Assembly (NCBI RefSeq): GCF_007004765.1 | Contig: NZ_VIKR01000001.1 | Coordinates: 744,001-808,000 of the forward strand | Reading direction: 5' to 3' | DNA: 64,000 nt | DNA from: Aliikangiella marina | GTDB taxonomy: Bacteria > Pseudomonadota > Gammaproteobacteria > Enterobacterales > Kangiellaceae | Shown here: piece after piece, positions 27,059 through 35,055 of the stretch | How positions within the stretch are numbered: position 1 is the stretch's first letter | Layout of the letters: every line of letters starts with the position of its first letter | Position numbers and translations under genes: made by a program | The notes under the pieces: generated by a model | The model's input: only the letters and a program-made list of their open reading frames with translations | The model's database searches: none | What the model was told of the DNA's origin: nothing

Positions 27059-29629
27059 ATGCGAATGGAAAAGTTTACCAGCAAATTCCAGCTGGCCATT
27101 GCAGATGCACAATCTTTAGCGGTTGGGCGTGATCATCAGTTTATTGAACCTATCCATTTAATGACTGCATTACTCAACCAAGAGGGTGGGAGTGTACGTC
27201 ACTTGTTTGCGCAGACTGGAATAAATTTGCACAGTTTACGCAGTCAATTAGGCGAAGCTCTCGACCACCTTCCTCAAGTGGAAGGTGCACCGGGTGAAGT
27301 TCATATTTCTAACGATTTGGCTCGTTTATTAAATCATTGCGATAAGCTCGCTCAACAGCGTAAAGATCAGTATATCTCAAGTGAGCTGTTTGTCATCGCG
27401 GCTATCGATGATAAAGGTGAGCTTGGACGAATTCTTAAGTCACTTGGTGCGGATAAAAACAGTATCGAAAATGCGATCGAACAAGTTCGAGGTGGTCAAG
27501 CTGTTGATGATCCCAATGCTGAAGAACAACGCCAAGCATTAGAAAAGTTTACCATTGATTTAACCGAGCGAGCAGAACAAGGCAAACTTGATCCGGTAAT
27601 CGGTCGAGACGATGAAATCCGTCGCACAATTCAAGTACTGCAACGTCGTTCAAAAAATAATCCGGTGTTGATTGGAGAGCCCGGGGTTGGTAAAACGGCG
27701 ATCGTTGAAGGCTTGGCGCAGCGAATTGTTAATGGCGAAGTTCCCGAAGGGTTAAAGAGTAAGCGTGTTTTATCATTGGATATGGGCGCATTAATTGCTG
27801 GTGCGAAATTTAGAGGCGAGTTTGAGGAGCGTTTAAAAGCGGTGCTCAACGATTTAGCAAAACAAGAAGGCCAAATAATTCTTTTTATCGATGAAATTCA
27901 CACTATGGTTGGAGCGGGTAAATCAGAAGGTTCAATGGACGCAGGTAACATGCTAAAACCTGCACTTGCTCGAGGTGAACTGCACTGCGTTGGCGCAACG
28001 ACTTTAGATGAATATCGCAAGTATGTCGAGAAAGATGCCGCTTTGGAAAGGCGTTTTCAAAAAGTCCAAGTGGATGAGCCAACGGTTGAAGATACGATCG
28101 CAATTTTGCGAGGTTTAAAAGAGCGTTATGAAGTTCATCATGGTGTAGATATAACTGATCCCGCCATCGTTGCGGCTGCGACGCTTTCTCATCGCTATAT
28201 TTCTGATAGAAAACTACCTGATAAAGCGATCGATTTAGTTGACGAAGCAGCGAGTTTAATTCGTATGGAAATCGATTCAAAACCCGAACAAATGGATCGT
28301 CTCGAGCGCAAGCTAATTCAGCAAAAAATTCAACGCGAGGCGCTGAAAAAAGAAAGCGATGAAAGCTCTAAAAAACGCTTGGCTGATCTAGAAGAAAAGA
28401 TCGAGGAAATGGAAAGAGAGTTTGCCGAGTTAAATGAGATTTGGACGGCAGAGAAGGCCGCGCTGCATGGCACTCAGGCCATTAAAACAGATTTAGAACG
28501 TGCGCGTATTGATTTAGATGCTGCTAAGCGAGCAGGTGATTTAGCAAGAATGTCTGAACTTCAATACGGACGAATTCCTGAGTTAGAGCATCAGCTTGAT
28601 ATGGCAAGCCAAGTTGAAATGCAAGATATGACTTTGCTTCGAAACCGAGTAAGTGACAATGAAATCGCTCATATTGTCTCTAAGTGGACTGGAATTCCTG
28701 TTGAAAAAATGCTGGAAGGTGAGCGAGAAAAGTTACTCAAAATCGAAGAACACTTACATACCCGAGTGATAGGGCAAGAAGAAGCGGTATCGGCAGTTTC
28801 TAATGCCGTTCGTCGTTCGAGAGCGGGACTGTCTGACCCGAATCGACCTAACGGCTCTTTCTTATTTTTGGGGCCTACCGGAGTGGGAAAAACTGAATTA
28901 AGTAAAGCGCTGGCCAACTTCTTATTTGATTCAGAAGACGCGATGGTGAGGATCGATATGTCCGAATTTATGGAGAAGCATTCTGTCGCGAGATTAATCG
29001 GTGCGCCGCCTGGATACGTCGGTTATGACGAAGGGGGGTATTTAACGGAACTGGTGAGAAGAAAACCATATTCAGTGATATTGCTGGACGAAGTCGAAAA
29101 AGCGCATCCGGACGTGTTTAATATTCTATTACAGGTACTGGAAGATGGTCGCTTAACGGATGGCCAGGGCAGAACCGTAGACTTTAGGAATACTGTTATC
29201 ATTATGACATCAAACTTGGGCTCAGATTTGATTATGGAGTCTGCAGGCGAGGCGCATTATGATGAGCTGAAACAGAAAATTCATGGTGTGATTGGTGATT
29301 ATTTCAGACCTGAGTTTTTAAATCGTATCGATGAAACGGTGATATTCCATTCTCTAGAGAAAGAGCATGTAAAACAGATTGCGAAAATTCAGTTGAGCCA
29401 CCTAGTTGAGCGATTGAATGATAATGGCATTTCGTTTGAATATTCAGAGGAAGCTTTGGCGAATGTGTCCGATAAAGGGTTTGACCCTGTGTATGGTGCT
29501 AGACCGCTAAAACGGGCCATTCAACAATGGGTAGAAAATCCACTTGCGGAAAAAATTCTTGCTGGAAAAGTAGAGCACGGTAAACCCGTTGTTTTAGATG
29601 TCTACGATGGTGAGCTCGTTTTTAAATAA
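27059..29629 (+). CDS. clpB: ATP-dependent chaperone ClpB
   Basis: Hexameric disaggregase that works with DnaK to rescue aggregated proteins. The N-domain (about 1-145) is present. The first AAA+ module has Walker A GEPGVGKT and Walker B ILFIDEIH. The coiled-coil M-domain (about 405-525) follows, and the second AAA+ module has GPTGVGKT and [15 protein letters not shown]. The C-terminus with [11 protein letters not shown] is also present. The 856 aa match the family. A second Met two codons downstream (27065) is possible. Heat-shock control is supported by the sigma-32 promoter. Heptamer arrays lie on both sides of the gene. Confidence 0.97.
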   Translation: MRMEKFTSKFQLAIADAQSLAVGRDHQFIEPIHLMTALLNQEGGSVRHLFAQTGINLHSLRSQLGEALDHLPQVEGAPGEVHISNDLARLLNHCDKLAQQRKDQYISSELFVIAAIDDKGELGRILKSLGADKNSIENAIEQVRGGQAVDDPNAEEQRQALEKFTIDLTERAEQGKLDPVIGRDDEIRRTIQVLQRRSKNNPVLIGEPGVGKTAIVEGLAQRIVNGEVPEGLKSKRVLSLDMGALIAGAKFRGEFEERLKAVLNDLAKQEGQIILFIDEIHTMVGAGKSEGSMDAGNMLKPALARGELHCVGATTLDEYRKYVEKDAALERRFQKVQVDEPTVEDTIAILRGLKERYEVHHGVDITDPAIVAAATLSHRYISDRKLPDKAIDLVDEAASLIRMEIDSKPEQMDRLERKLIQQKIQREALKKESDESSKKRLADLEEKIEEMEREFAELNEIWTAEKAALHGTQAIKTDLERARIDLDAAKRAGDLARMSELQYGRIPELEHQLDMASQVEMQDMTLLRNRVSDNEIAHIVSKWTGIPVEKMLEGEREKLLKIEEHLHTRVIGQEEAVSAVSNAVRRSRAGLSDPNRPNGSFLFLGPTGVGKTELSKALANFLFDSEDAMVRIDMSEFMEKHSVARLIGAPPGYVGYDEGGYLTELVRRKPYSVILLDEVEKAHPDVFNILLQVLEDGRLTDGQGRTVDFRNTVIIMTSNLGSDLIMESAGEAHYDELKQKIHGVIGDYFRPEFLNRIDETVIFHSLEKEHVKQIAKIQLSHLVERLNDNGISFEYSEEALANVSDKGFDPVYGARPLKRAIQQWVENPLAEKILAGKVEHGKPVVLDVYDGELVFK

Positions 29630-29673
29630 GCACATCTTTTTAATAAACTCGTCGCTTCAATAATTGAGGGCGA

Positions 29674-29788
29674 GGAACTAAATCCTAGGAACTAAGTGCT
29701 AAAATTCTTAGCCTTAGTTCTTAGCTGGAGCGCCAGCCGGGTCTAGTTCTTAGTTCTTAGTTCTTAGTTCTTAGTTCTTAGTTCTTAG
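29674..29788. repeat. Heptamer array with palindromic core between clpB and galE
   Basis: From 29674 the sequence runs in 7-bp register: GGAACTA, AATCCTA, GGAACTA, AGTGCTA, AAATTCT, TAGCCTT, AGTTCTT. A core GCTGGAGCGCCAGCCGGG (29724-29741) follows, then six perfect TTCTTAG units (29747-29788). The first half reads in the CTAAG sense and the second in the CTTAG sense, so the element can fold on itself. An 18-bp core very like this one recurs near 34992. Confidence 0.93.
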
Positions 29789-29884
29789 CACTTCTATAAT
29801 AGAATCTGTCTCAACCTACTAGCGACTTGTTGTTAGCTAATTTATAATGTTCTCGATTAAGTAGTACTCAACAAGGAATAGAAA

Positions 29885-30907
29885 ATGAGTTTAGGGAAAG
29901 TGCTAGTAACCGGTGGTGCCGGCTATATTGGTAGTCACACAACGTTGTTATTGCTAGAAGCCGGTTATCAAGTCATTGTAGTCGACAATCTATCAAACTC
30001 GTCCTTAGAGTCTATGCGCCGAGTCGAAGATATCACTGGTCAGCCGGTTATATTTCATCGAGTCGATATTCGTGACACAGAAAAACTCGATGCGTTGTTT
30101 ATGGAGCATGACTTTAAAGCTGTCGTGCACTTTGCCGGTTTAAAAGCCGTTGGTGAGTCTACCCAAATACCCTTGGAATACTACGAACAAAATGTATTCG
30201 GTTCAGTTTGCCTGCTGAAGGTTATGCAAAAACACGATTGCCGCAATATGGTTTTTTCTTCTTCTGCCACGGTATATGGTGATCCAGCTAGTGTACCGAT
30301 TACCGAAGACTTTCCCACTTCAACCACCAATCCGTATGGCAGCACTAAACTTTATATTGAACAAATTATGCGCGACTTGGCTGCGTCGGAGCAGGGCTGG
30401 AATATTGTTTTGCTCAGATACTTTAACCCTATCGGTGCCCATGAAAGTGGCATGATTGGCGAGGATCCCAGTGGGATTCCGAATAATCTTATGCCGTTTA
30501 TCAGCCAGGTGGCGGTTGGAAAACGTGAGAAGCTTTCGGTGTTTGGAGACGACTATGACACCATTGATGGCACCGGAGTACGGGATTATATTCATGTTGT
30601 CGACTTGTCCGATGCTCATGTCAAAGCAATCGAAAATATTGATGCCTTAGAAGGTATAAACGCGATTAATCTTGGCACTCAAACCGGCTATTCGGTTTTA
30701 CAAATGGTTGATGCATTTGTCGAAAAAACTGGCCAGAAAGTCCCTTATGAAATTGTCGCCAGAAGACCAGGCGATATCGCAGAATGCTGGGCTGACGCAA
30801 CTTTGGCTAAGGAAAAGCTTGGCTGGTCAGCCAAGCGAGGTTTAAATGAAATGGTCGCTGATACATGGCGTTGGCAAAGTAAAAACCCGGAAGGTTATCC
30901 TAAATAA
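29885..30907 (+). CDS. galE: UDP-glucose 4-epimerase
   Basis: Interconverts UDP-glucose and UDP-galactose. The Rossmann motif GGAGYIGSHT, SSSATVYG (catalytic Ser region), YGSTK (catalytic Tyr/Lys) and RYFNPIGAHESG are typical of the short-chain GalE family, and the 340 aa match E. coli GalE (338). The gene has its own space after clpB, and no gal operon partners are seen. It lies 4 kb before the polysaccharide locus and could supply UDP-Gal to it. The 170 bp after it lead to the tRNA-Val promoter. Confidence 0.94.
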   Translation: MSLGKVLVTGGAGYIGSHTTLLLLEAGYQVIVVDNLSNSSLESMRRVEDITGQPVIFHRVDIRDTEKLDALFMEHDFKAVVHFAGLKAVGESTQIPLEYYEQNVFGSVCLLKVMQKHDCRNMVFSSSATVYGDPASVPITEDFPTSTTNPYGSTKLYIEQIMRDLAASEQGWNIVLLRYFNPIGAHESGMIGEDPSGIPNNLMPFISQVAVGKREKLSVFGDDYDTIDGTGVRDYIHVVDLSDAHVKAIENIDALEGINAINLGTQTGYSVLQMVDAFVEKTGQKVPYEIVARRPGDIAECWADATLAKEKLGWSAKRGLNEMVADTWRWQSKNPEGYPK

Positions 30908-30997
30908 GCTTTAGCCTACGAAATAAACAACCGCTATCATTGCAGAGTTGGATTTGTTTGTAGAGAACGATTGGCGCGAATTAAATAAAATTAACCG

Positions 30998-31025
30998 TTG
31001 AAAAATAAAATCTTTCTGATAAGAT
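30998..31025 (+). promoter_or_regulatory. Promoter of tRNA-Val
   Basis: TTGAAA (30998-31003), 16-bp spacer, TAAGAT (31020-31025), followed by a GC-rich discriminator ACGCGCC as in stringently controlled stable-RNA promoters. Confidence 0.72.
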
Positions 31026-31077
31026 ACGCGCCACATTTCGAAGCAGTAAGCATTAATGCTTCAAAATACTCCAAAAT

Positions 31078-31154
31078 AGTCGCGTAGCTCAGTTGGTTAG
31101 AGCACCACCTTGACATGGTGGGGGTCGGTGGTTCGAGTCCACTCGCGACTACCA
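31078..31154 (+). tRNA. tRNA-Val (GAC)
   Basis: A 77-nt tRNA with encoded CCA. The acceptor AGTCGCG pairs with CGCGACT. The D-arm, the anticodon stem-loop ACCTTGACATGGT with anticodon GAC and the T-arm GGTGGTTCGAGTCCACT match E. coli tRNA-Val(GAC) except in the acceptor stem. The first base is A rather than the usual G, paired with T. Its 3' end is repeated in a tandem array immediately downstream. Confidence 0.96.
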
Positions 31155-31380
31155 CGCTTTTTGTGGTATCAAGACTGGACTCTCCAGGTAAAAGACCCAC
31201 TCGCGACTACCACGCTTTTTGTGGTATCAAGACTGGACTCTCCAGGTAAAAGACTCACTCGCGACTACCACGCTTTTTGTGGTATCAAGACTGGACTCTC
31301 GAGGTAAAAGATTCACTCGCGACTACCACGCTTTAAGTGGTCGCAAGACTAGACTATCAAGGTAAAAGAACCACTCGCGA
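31141..31380 (+). repeat. Tandem array of 58-bp units carrying the tRNA-Val 3' end
   Basis: Four units of exactly 58 bp start at 31141, 31199, 31257 and 31315, with a fifth broken off at 31373-31380. Each begins with the last bases of tRNA-Val (ACTCGCGACTACCA, including CCA). It continues with a small hairpin ACCAC-N7-GTGGT and, in units 1 and 2, a second one CTGGA-CTC-TCCAG. Units 3 and 4 carry substitutions that break the second hairpin. The layout resembles the rtT repeats after E. coli tyrT. The remaining gap to 31529 holds one more hairpin. Confidence 0.95.
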
Positions 31381-31468
31381 TATAAAGCTTTTACCATCAA
31401 ACACTTGTTACAAATTCTACAATTTCAAACTTCACAAACATAGCTTAAATAATTGACTTGTGGAGAAT

Positions 31469-31492
31469 GCTGATGAGTGTAACCTCATCAGC
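31469..31492. terminator. Hairpin between the tRNA array and the YfcC gene
   Basis: GCTGATGAG (31469-31477), 6-base loop, CTCATCAGC (31484-31492): a perfect 9-bp stem followed by AT-rich sequence but no clean T-run. Placed between converging transcripts, it may terminate both. Confidence 0.5.
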
Positions 31493-31529
31493 CGTATTAT
31501 AATTATTAGTGAAACAATTCCAGGATTAC

Positions 31530-32954
31530 TCAGTTTTGAGTAACGTTTGTCGTTATCGTTGGCTGCACATCTGCACCATAATCAAAGGTTACAGCAAGTA
31601 CCAGCACGATTGCAGCAGCAGTCATTAATTTGATCATCAATGGAAAACAGAATCTAAACCAGAGGTGATAAGGTACTCCGGCCATGCCGATAATTCCCAT
31701 TAATACTGCATTAGTTGGAATGATCATATTCGAAAAGCCGTCACCGAATTGGTAAGCAAGCACGACGACCTGGCGATAAACACCAACTAAATCACCAACA
31801 GGCGCCAGTAAAGGAATGGTGACATAGGCTTGCCCGCTGCCTGATGGAATGAATAGATTCAACAAAGTTTGCATAATAAACATACCCACAGCAGCGATTT
31901 CAGAGCCGACAAAAGACAATGGGTAGGACATCCCATAAACCAATGAATGGAGGATTTGGCCATCTTCCATTATAAGCGCGATACCGCGCGCAACACCGAT
32001 TAGCATTGCGGTCGTTGCTAAGTCCTTAACGCCTTCAATAAATTGATCGGCTGCGGTATTTGCAGATAGTTTGCCAAGAACCGCGGTTACGATGCCCCAT
32101 AAAATAAATAATGCACCCAGTTCGTACAGGTACCAACCATGTTGTGAGATTCCCCATACGGCGGTTGCGATAGTTAGCACCAAGCCCAGTAATATGAGTT
32201 TGTGTCTCAGCGCCAGCTTGGGATAGTCGGCTTCGTCGATATCTGCGAGTGGGCAGGGTAAATGAGCGGTCATTGAATTAGCGGGATTTTCTAGGACCTT
32301 TTTCGCATAACTCCATACGTGATGAAAGCCAATCAGAACAAAAGGAATAAAGATAGCCAGTCTAACTTCAATGCCCGAATAAACCGGAACTTCCGATATT
32401 GTTTGCGCGACCATCACGGTAAACGGATTGAATGCTGAGACACCATAACCGATCCCATAACCGGTCACCACCATGCCCACTGCAGTCATCGAGTCCAAGC
32501 GCATCGCCTTACAGAGTCCCACCAAAATTAAAACGAAGGGGATGTATTCGCCGGCTGTGCCGATCGCACCAGATGCCATCGCAAAGCAAAAGACTACCAT
32601 GAAGATTAACATGTGAGGCTTTTGACCAAACTTTTCTAATAAGTTACCGATTAGCGCGTCGATAGTTCCTGTGGCGCGAGCCACTGCTAAAACACCACCG
32701 ACAATAAACACAAAGAAGATAACATCCTGAGCGGCCGCAAAAGCGCGAGGAATAGCCACTAAAAAGTCCATCGGCGTTAATCGAATCTGCTCATCCGTCA
32801 GAGCAAAAGTCCCTGGCACAACGGTTTGTCGGCCATTATCCAAAGTGACTGTCTCGAAGAATCCTTGAGGAACTAACCAAGTCGCGACATAAGCGACGAT
32901 CATCATCAGTAACAGTAAAATAAGGGTGTGAGGAACTTTGAAAGCTTTTGTCAT
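31530..32954 (-). CDS. YfcC family transporter (C4-dicarboxylate/basic amino acid carrier type)
   Basis: Inner-membrane carrier with about 11-13 hydrophobic helices over 474 aa. The N-terminal FKVPHTLILLLLMMIVAYVATWLVPQG and internal GEYIPFVLILVGL, TGYGIGYGVSAFNPFTV, and NLFIPSGSGQAYVTIPLLAPVGDL are features of the YfcC/ArcD-like part of the DcuC superfamily (PF03606). The substrate cannot be read. It stands alone. The 244 bp upstream (32955-33198) are shared with the divergent MlaC-like gene, where I see no clear operator. Confidence 0.82.
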   Translation of the reverse strand: MTKAFKVPHTLILLLLMMIVAYVATWLVPQGFFETVTLDNGRQTVVPGTFALTDEQIRLTPMDFLVAIPRAFAAAQDVIFFVFIVGGVLAVARATGTIDALIGNLLEKFGQKPHMLIFMVVFCFAMASGAIGTAGEYIPFVLILVGLCKAMRLDSMTAVGMVVTGYGIGYGVSAFNPFTVMVAQTISEVPVYSGIEVRLAIFIPFVLIGFHHVWSYAKKVLENPANSMTAHLPCPLADIDEADYPKLALRHKLILLGLVLTIATAVWGISQHGWYLYELGALFILWGIVTAVLGKLSANTAADQFIEGVKDLATTAMLIGVARGIALIMEDGQILHSLVYGMSYPLSFVGSEIAAVGMFIMQTLLNLFIPSGSGQAYVTIPLLAPVGDLVGVYRQVVVLAYQFGDGFSNMIIPTNAVLMGIIGMAGVPYHLWFRFCFPLMIKLMTAAAIVLVLAVTFDYGADVQPTITTNVTQN

Positions 32955-33198
32955 TAGTTTATTGCCTACTTAAGACCAGGCGATTATTCAGCTGAAACGC
33001 CCAGTTTGCTATTTATGATTGATAGTTGTTGTAATGTGTCTTGTTAGTCGAACTACAAGAACGACCCAAAGTTCGAAAGAATAAGGTAGAACGAAGCAAT
33101 AGACAAGTTAACCACCCGTTTTCAGACTTAGCGCGCAAAATGTAACATTTTTCACACCAGCGCTCCAAAGTCAGTTTTTTTGATGTAAAATTGCGCCT

Positions 33199-33882
33199 AT
33201 GAAAACAGTTTTAAATTTCAAAGAATACCTGATTCTCTTGACGCTAGTTCTCTGTGGAAATGCAAGTGCCTCGAGTATCGCTGAGCCGATCCTCGGAAAT
33301 TTGCAAGACCACTACATCGAGCGAGTGAAGCATATCAATAGTACCCTTGAGGAAAATCAGGCTAAATTCGCACAAAGCCCTCATGACCTTGCAAAATTCG
33401 TCGATAGGTCGGTGCTGCCGCTTTGGAATTCAGAGAAAACTTTACGTGGACTGTTCGGTAAAAAGTACTGGATGGAGTTGTCGAGTGCTGAGCAGCAAGG
33501 ACTGGTTAAAGGCTTTAATGATACGATTCAACGTTATGTCCAGGAAGGATTTTCTTTGTACGATGGTCAGCAACTTGAGTTTGTTAAACTCAAGCTCAAT
33601 CAAAAGAAAACGCGCGCGCTACTGACTTTGAAAGTCATCCCTAACTTGTTGCCTGAGTTCGAAGTCAATTTTAAGGTTGCCAAAGAGGGGAACAGTTGGC
33701 AGCTCTATGACATTTTAATTCAAGGCGTGAGTTACGTAACGCTGAAGAAAGATAGTTTTAGAAATCAATATAAAAATCAAGGAATTACCGCTGTTATTGA
33801 TTCGATTAAACTGAAAAATAAAGGATTTATCGAGAGTCAGTTGGGTGTTTCGTCATCTGCAGGGTCATTATCTTCTGATTAA
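33199..33882 (+). CDS. MlaC/Ttg2D-like periplasmic phospholipid-binding protein
   Basis: A 227-aa exported protein (signal peptide 1-25 ending ASA). The family pattern of MlaC (PF05494) is visible: FVDRSVLPLWN, KKYWMELSSAEQQGLVKGFNDTIQRYVQEGFSLYDGQQLEF, then WQLYDILIQGVSYVTLKKDSFRNQYKNQGI, which is the ligand-pocket signature region. MlaC ferries phospholipids between outer and inner membranes. No mlaA, B, D, E or F is near, so this is an orphan copy. It could instead serve another lipid such as a polyprenyl intermediate; that is not decidable here. Confidence 0.8.
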   Translation: MKTVLNFKEYLILLTLVLCGNASASSIAEPILGNLQDHYIERVKHINSTLEENQAKFAQSPHDLAKFVDRSVLPLWNSEKTLRGLFGKKYWMELSSAEQQGLVKGFNDTIQRYVQEGFSLYDGQQLEFVKLKLNQKKTRALLTLKVIPNLLPEFEVNFKVAKEGNSWQLYDILIQGVSYVTLKKDSFRNQYKNQGITAVIDSIKLKNKGFIESQLGVSSSAGSLSSD

Positions 33883-34034
33883 TCAGACGGTTCTTTGAAT
33901 AAACCGCTGAGACCGAGACTGAAACTGATCACAATTCGCTATACTCGAAACTTCTGTCTTCGATATAATTAGTTCCGACGATACAATTAAGTCAGACAAT
34001 ATAATCAACCCATCCAACATAGAAATGGCGCCCC

Positions 34035-34538
34035 ATGAGCAGTTCATCAGAGTGGTATCTTGCGACTACCAAACCCAGACAAGAAACCCGGGCTGAAGAA
34101 AACCTTAAAAATCAGGGAATTAAATCTTATTCGCCGATAATTAAAGTTGAAAAAGTGCGTTCAGGAAAGAAACGTTTGGTCGAGGAACCCATGTTTACTG
34201 GGTATATTTTTATCAATGTTTCTCCCGAAGACGCTCAATGGCATAAAGTCCGCTCAACCCGCGGAATTAGGGATTGGGTGAGGTTTTCTGGCAATGTGGC
34301 TAAAGTACCGCAAAATTTAATTAATCAGTTCGTCAAATCAGAGCAAGAGTTTAAACTTGCATCTGCAACAAATAGCCTGAAACACGGTGACGCTGTCCGA
34401 ATTCTCTCAGGGCCATTTGAGGGGCTCAAAGGCATGTTTGTTGCTGAAAGCGGCGAGCAGAGAGCGATGATTTTGATCGACTTTTTAGGGAAACAAAGCC
34501 GTTTAAATGTCGCCAACGAACAAATAATCGCCGATTAG
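34035..34538 (+). CDS. rfaH: Transcription/translation regulatory transformer protein RfaH
   Basis: NusG paralogue recruited to RNA polymerase at ops sites. It suppresses Rho and pausing and couples ribosomes to long, poorly translated operons. An NGN domain (about 5-105) starts EWYLATTKPRQETRAEENL and a KOW domain (about 115-165) has GDAVRILSGPFEGLKGMF. Alignment with E. coli RfaH runs end to end (WYL, the EEP.F..Y.F segment, TRG...VRF, and GPFEG against GAFEG). A true NusG would normally sit in secE-nusG-rplK; here the next gene follows an ops element instead. It is therefore RfaH, encoded directly upstream of its likely target operon. Confidence 0.92.
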   Translation: MSSSSEWYLATTKPRQETRAEENLKNQGIKSYSPIIKVEKVRSGKKRLVEEPMFTGYIFINVSPEDAQWHKVRSTRGIRDWVRFSGNVAKVPQNLINQFVKSEQEFKLASATNSLKHGDAVRILSGPFEGLKGMFVAESGEQRAMILIDFLGKQSRLNVANEQIIAD

Positions 34539-34591
34539 TGCTAAAAGCCGCATTTTAGCCACAATTCCACTCCTTTTATTCTGTAATAAAG

Positions 34592-34620
34592 CTGTATTTG
34601 CTGATCCCTTCGGGTATAAT
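34592..34620 (+). promoter_or_regulatory. Candidate promoter of the polysaccharide operon
   Basis: A perfect TATAAT (34615-34620) with GGG just upstream, 230 bp before the ops element. The -35 at 17-bp spacing (CTGTAT, 34592-34597) is poor, so an activator or another start is possible. Confidence 0.45.
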
Positions 34621-34820
34621 TTGCTCGCGTTAATATGGTGCGTAATAAAGTAACTTAACTGTATGTAAAACAACCAAAAAATTAGGGATTTGATCGGTTC
34701 AATTGCAAGGGAATAAAAGTGAGATAGAACACTTTGGGTTGCTTTGTCTTCCATTCTCGATCCCAATCGTTAATTTACTCAATTACGTCAGAAAAGATAA
34801 ACTCGTGCAGTGTGGATAGA

Positions 34821-34861
34821 CAGTGGCGATTTAAGTGCCGTAACTTAAGGGCGGTAGCGTG
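34821..34861 (+). promoter_or_regulatory. JUMPstart-like leader with perfect ops element
   Basis: GGCGGTAGCGTG (34850-34861) is identical to the 12-nt ops pause and RfaH-recruitment sequence. The preceding bases, from CAGTGGCGAT at 34821 through a TTAAG-containing stretch, resemble the 39-bp JUMPstart of enterobacterial capsule and O-antigen operons. It lies in the untranslated leader 195 bp before the first operon gene and 310 bp after rfaH. Confidence 0.93.
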
Positions 34862-34971
34862 CCTGGAGCCTTCTGAAATACAGGGAAAATAAGCTTCAGT
34901 TGATACGCTGGATTGAATATTAACCCTGGTCATGGATCGAGAATTGAACGATCAAAGTTATAATTTCTGGC

Positions 34972-35018
34972 GCATAGCACATAGCATTCGGCCTGGCTAG
35001 CGTTCCAGCCCAGCATTC
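34972..35018. repeat. Intergenic repeat with the 18-bp core, inverted relative to the clpB copy
   Basis: Heptamers GCATAGC and ACATAGC (34972-34985) precede the core CCTGGCTAGCGTTCCAGC (34992-35009). On the other strand this reads GCTGGAACGCTAGCCAGG, 15 of 18 bases identical to the core at 29724-29741, also followed by heptamers (TGCTATG). It lies between the ops site and the start of the export gene. Confidence 0.85.
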
Positions 35019-35055
35019 TGAATTAACTAACAAATACCTAGAATTTAAGAAATCC

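Noticed and set aside
31141..31380. Possible CRISPR array or repeat-encoded peptide
   Set aside because: The whole 58-bp unit is repeated without variable spacers and begins with tRNA sequence. The period is not a multiple of three, so a reading frame across it is not preserved.
34035..34538. NusG rather than RfaH
   Set aside because: The sequence follows RfaH in its specific segments, and the gene is followed by a perfect ops element rather than ribosomal protein genes.
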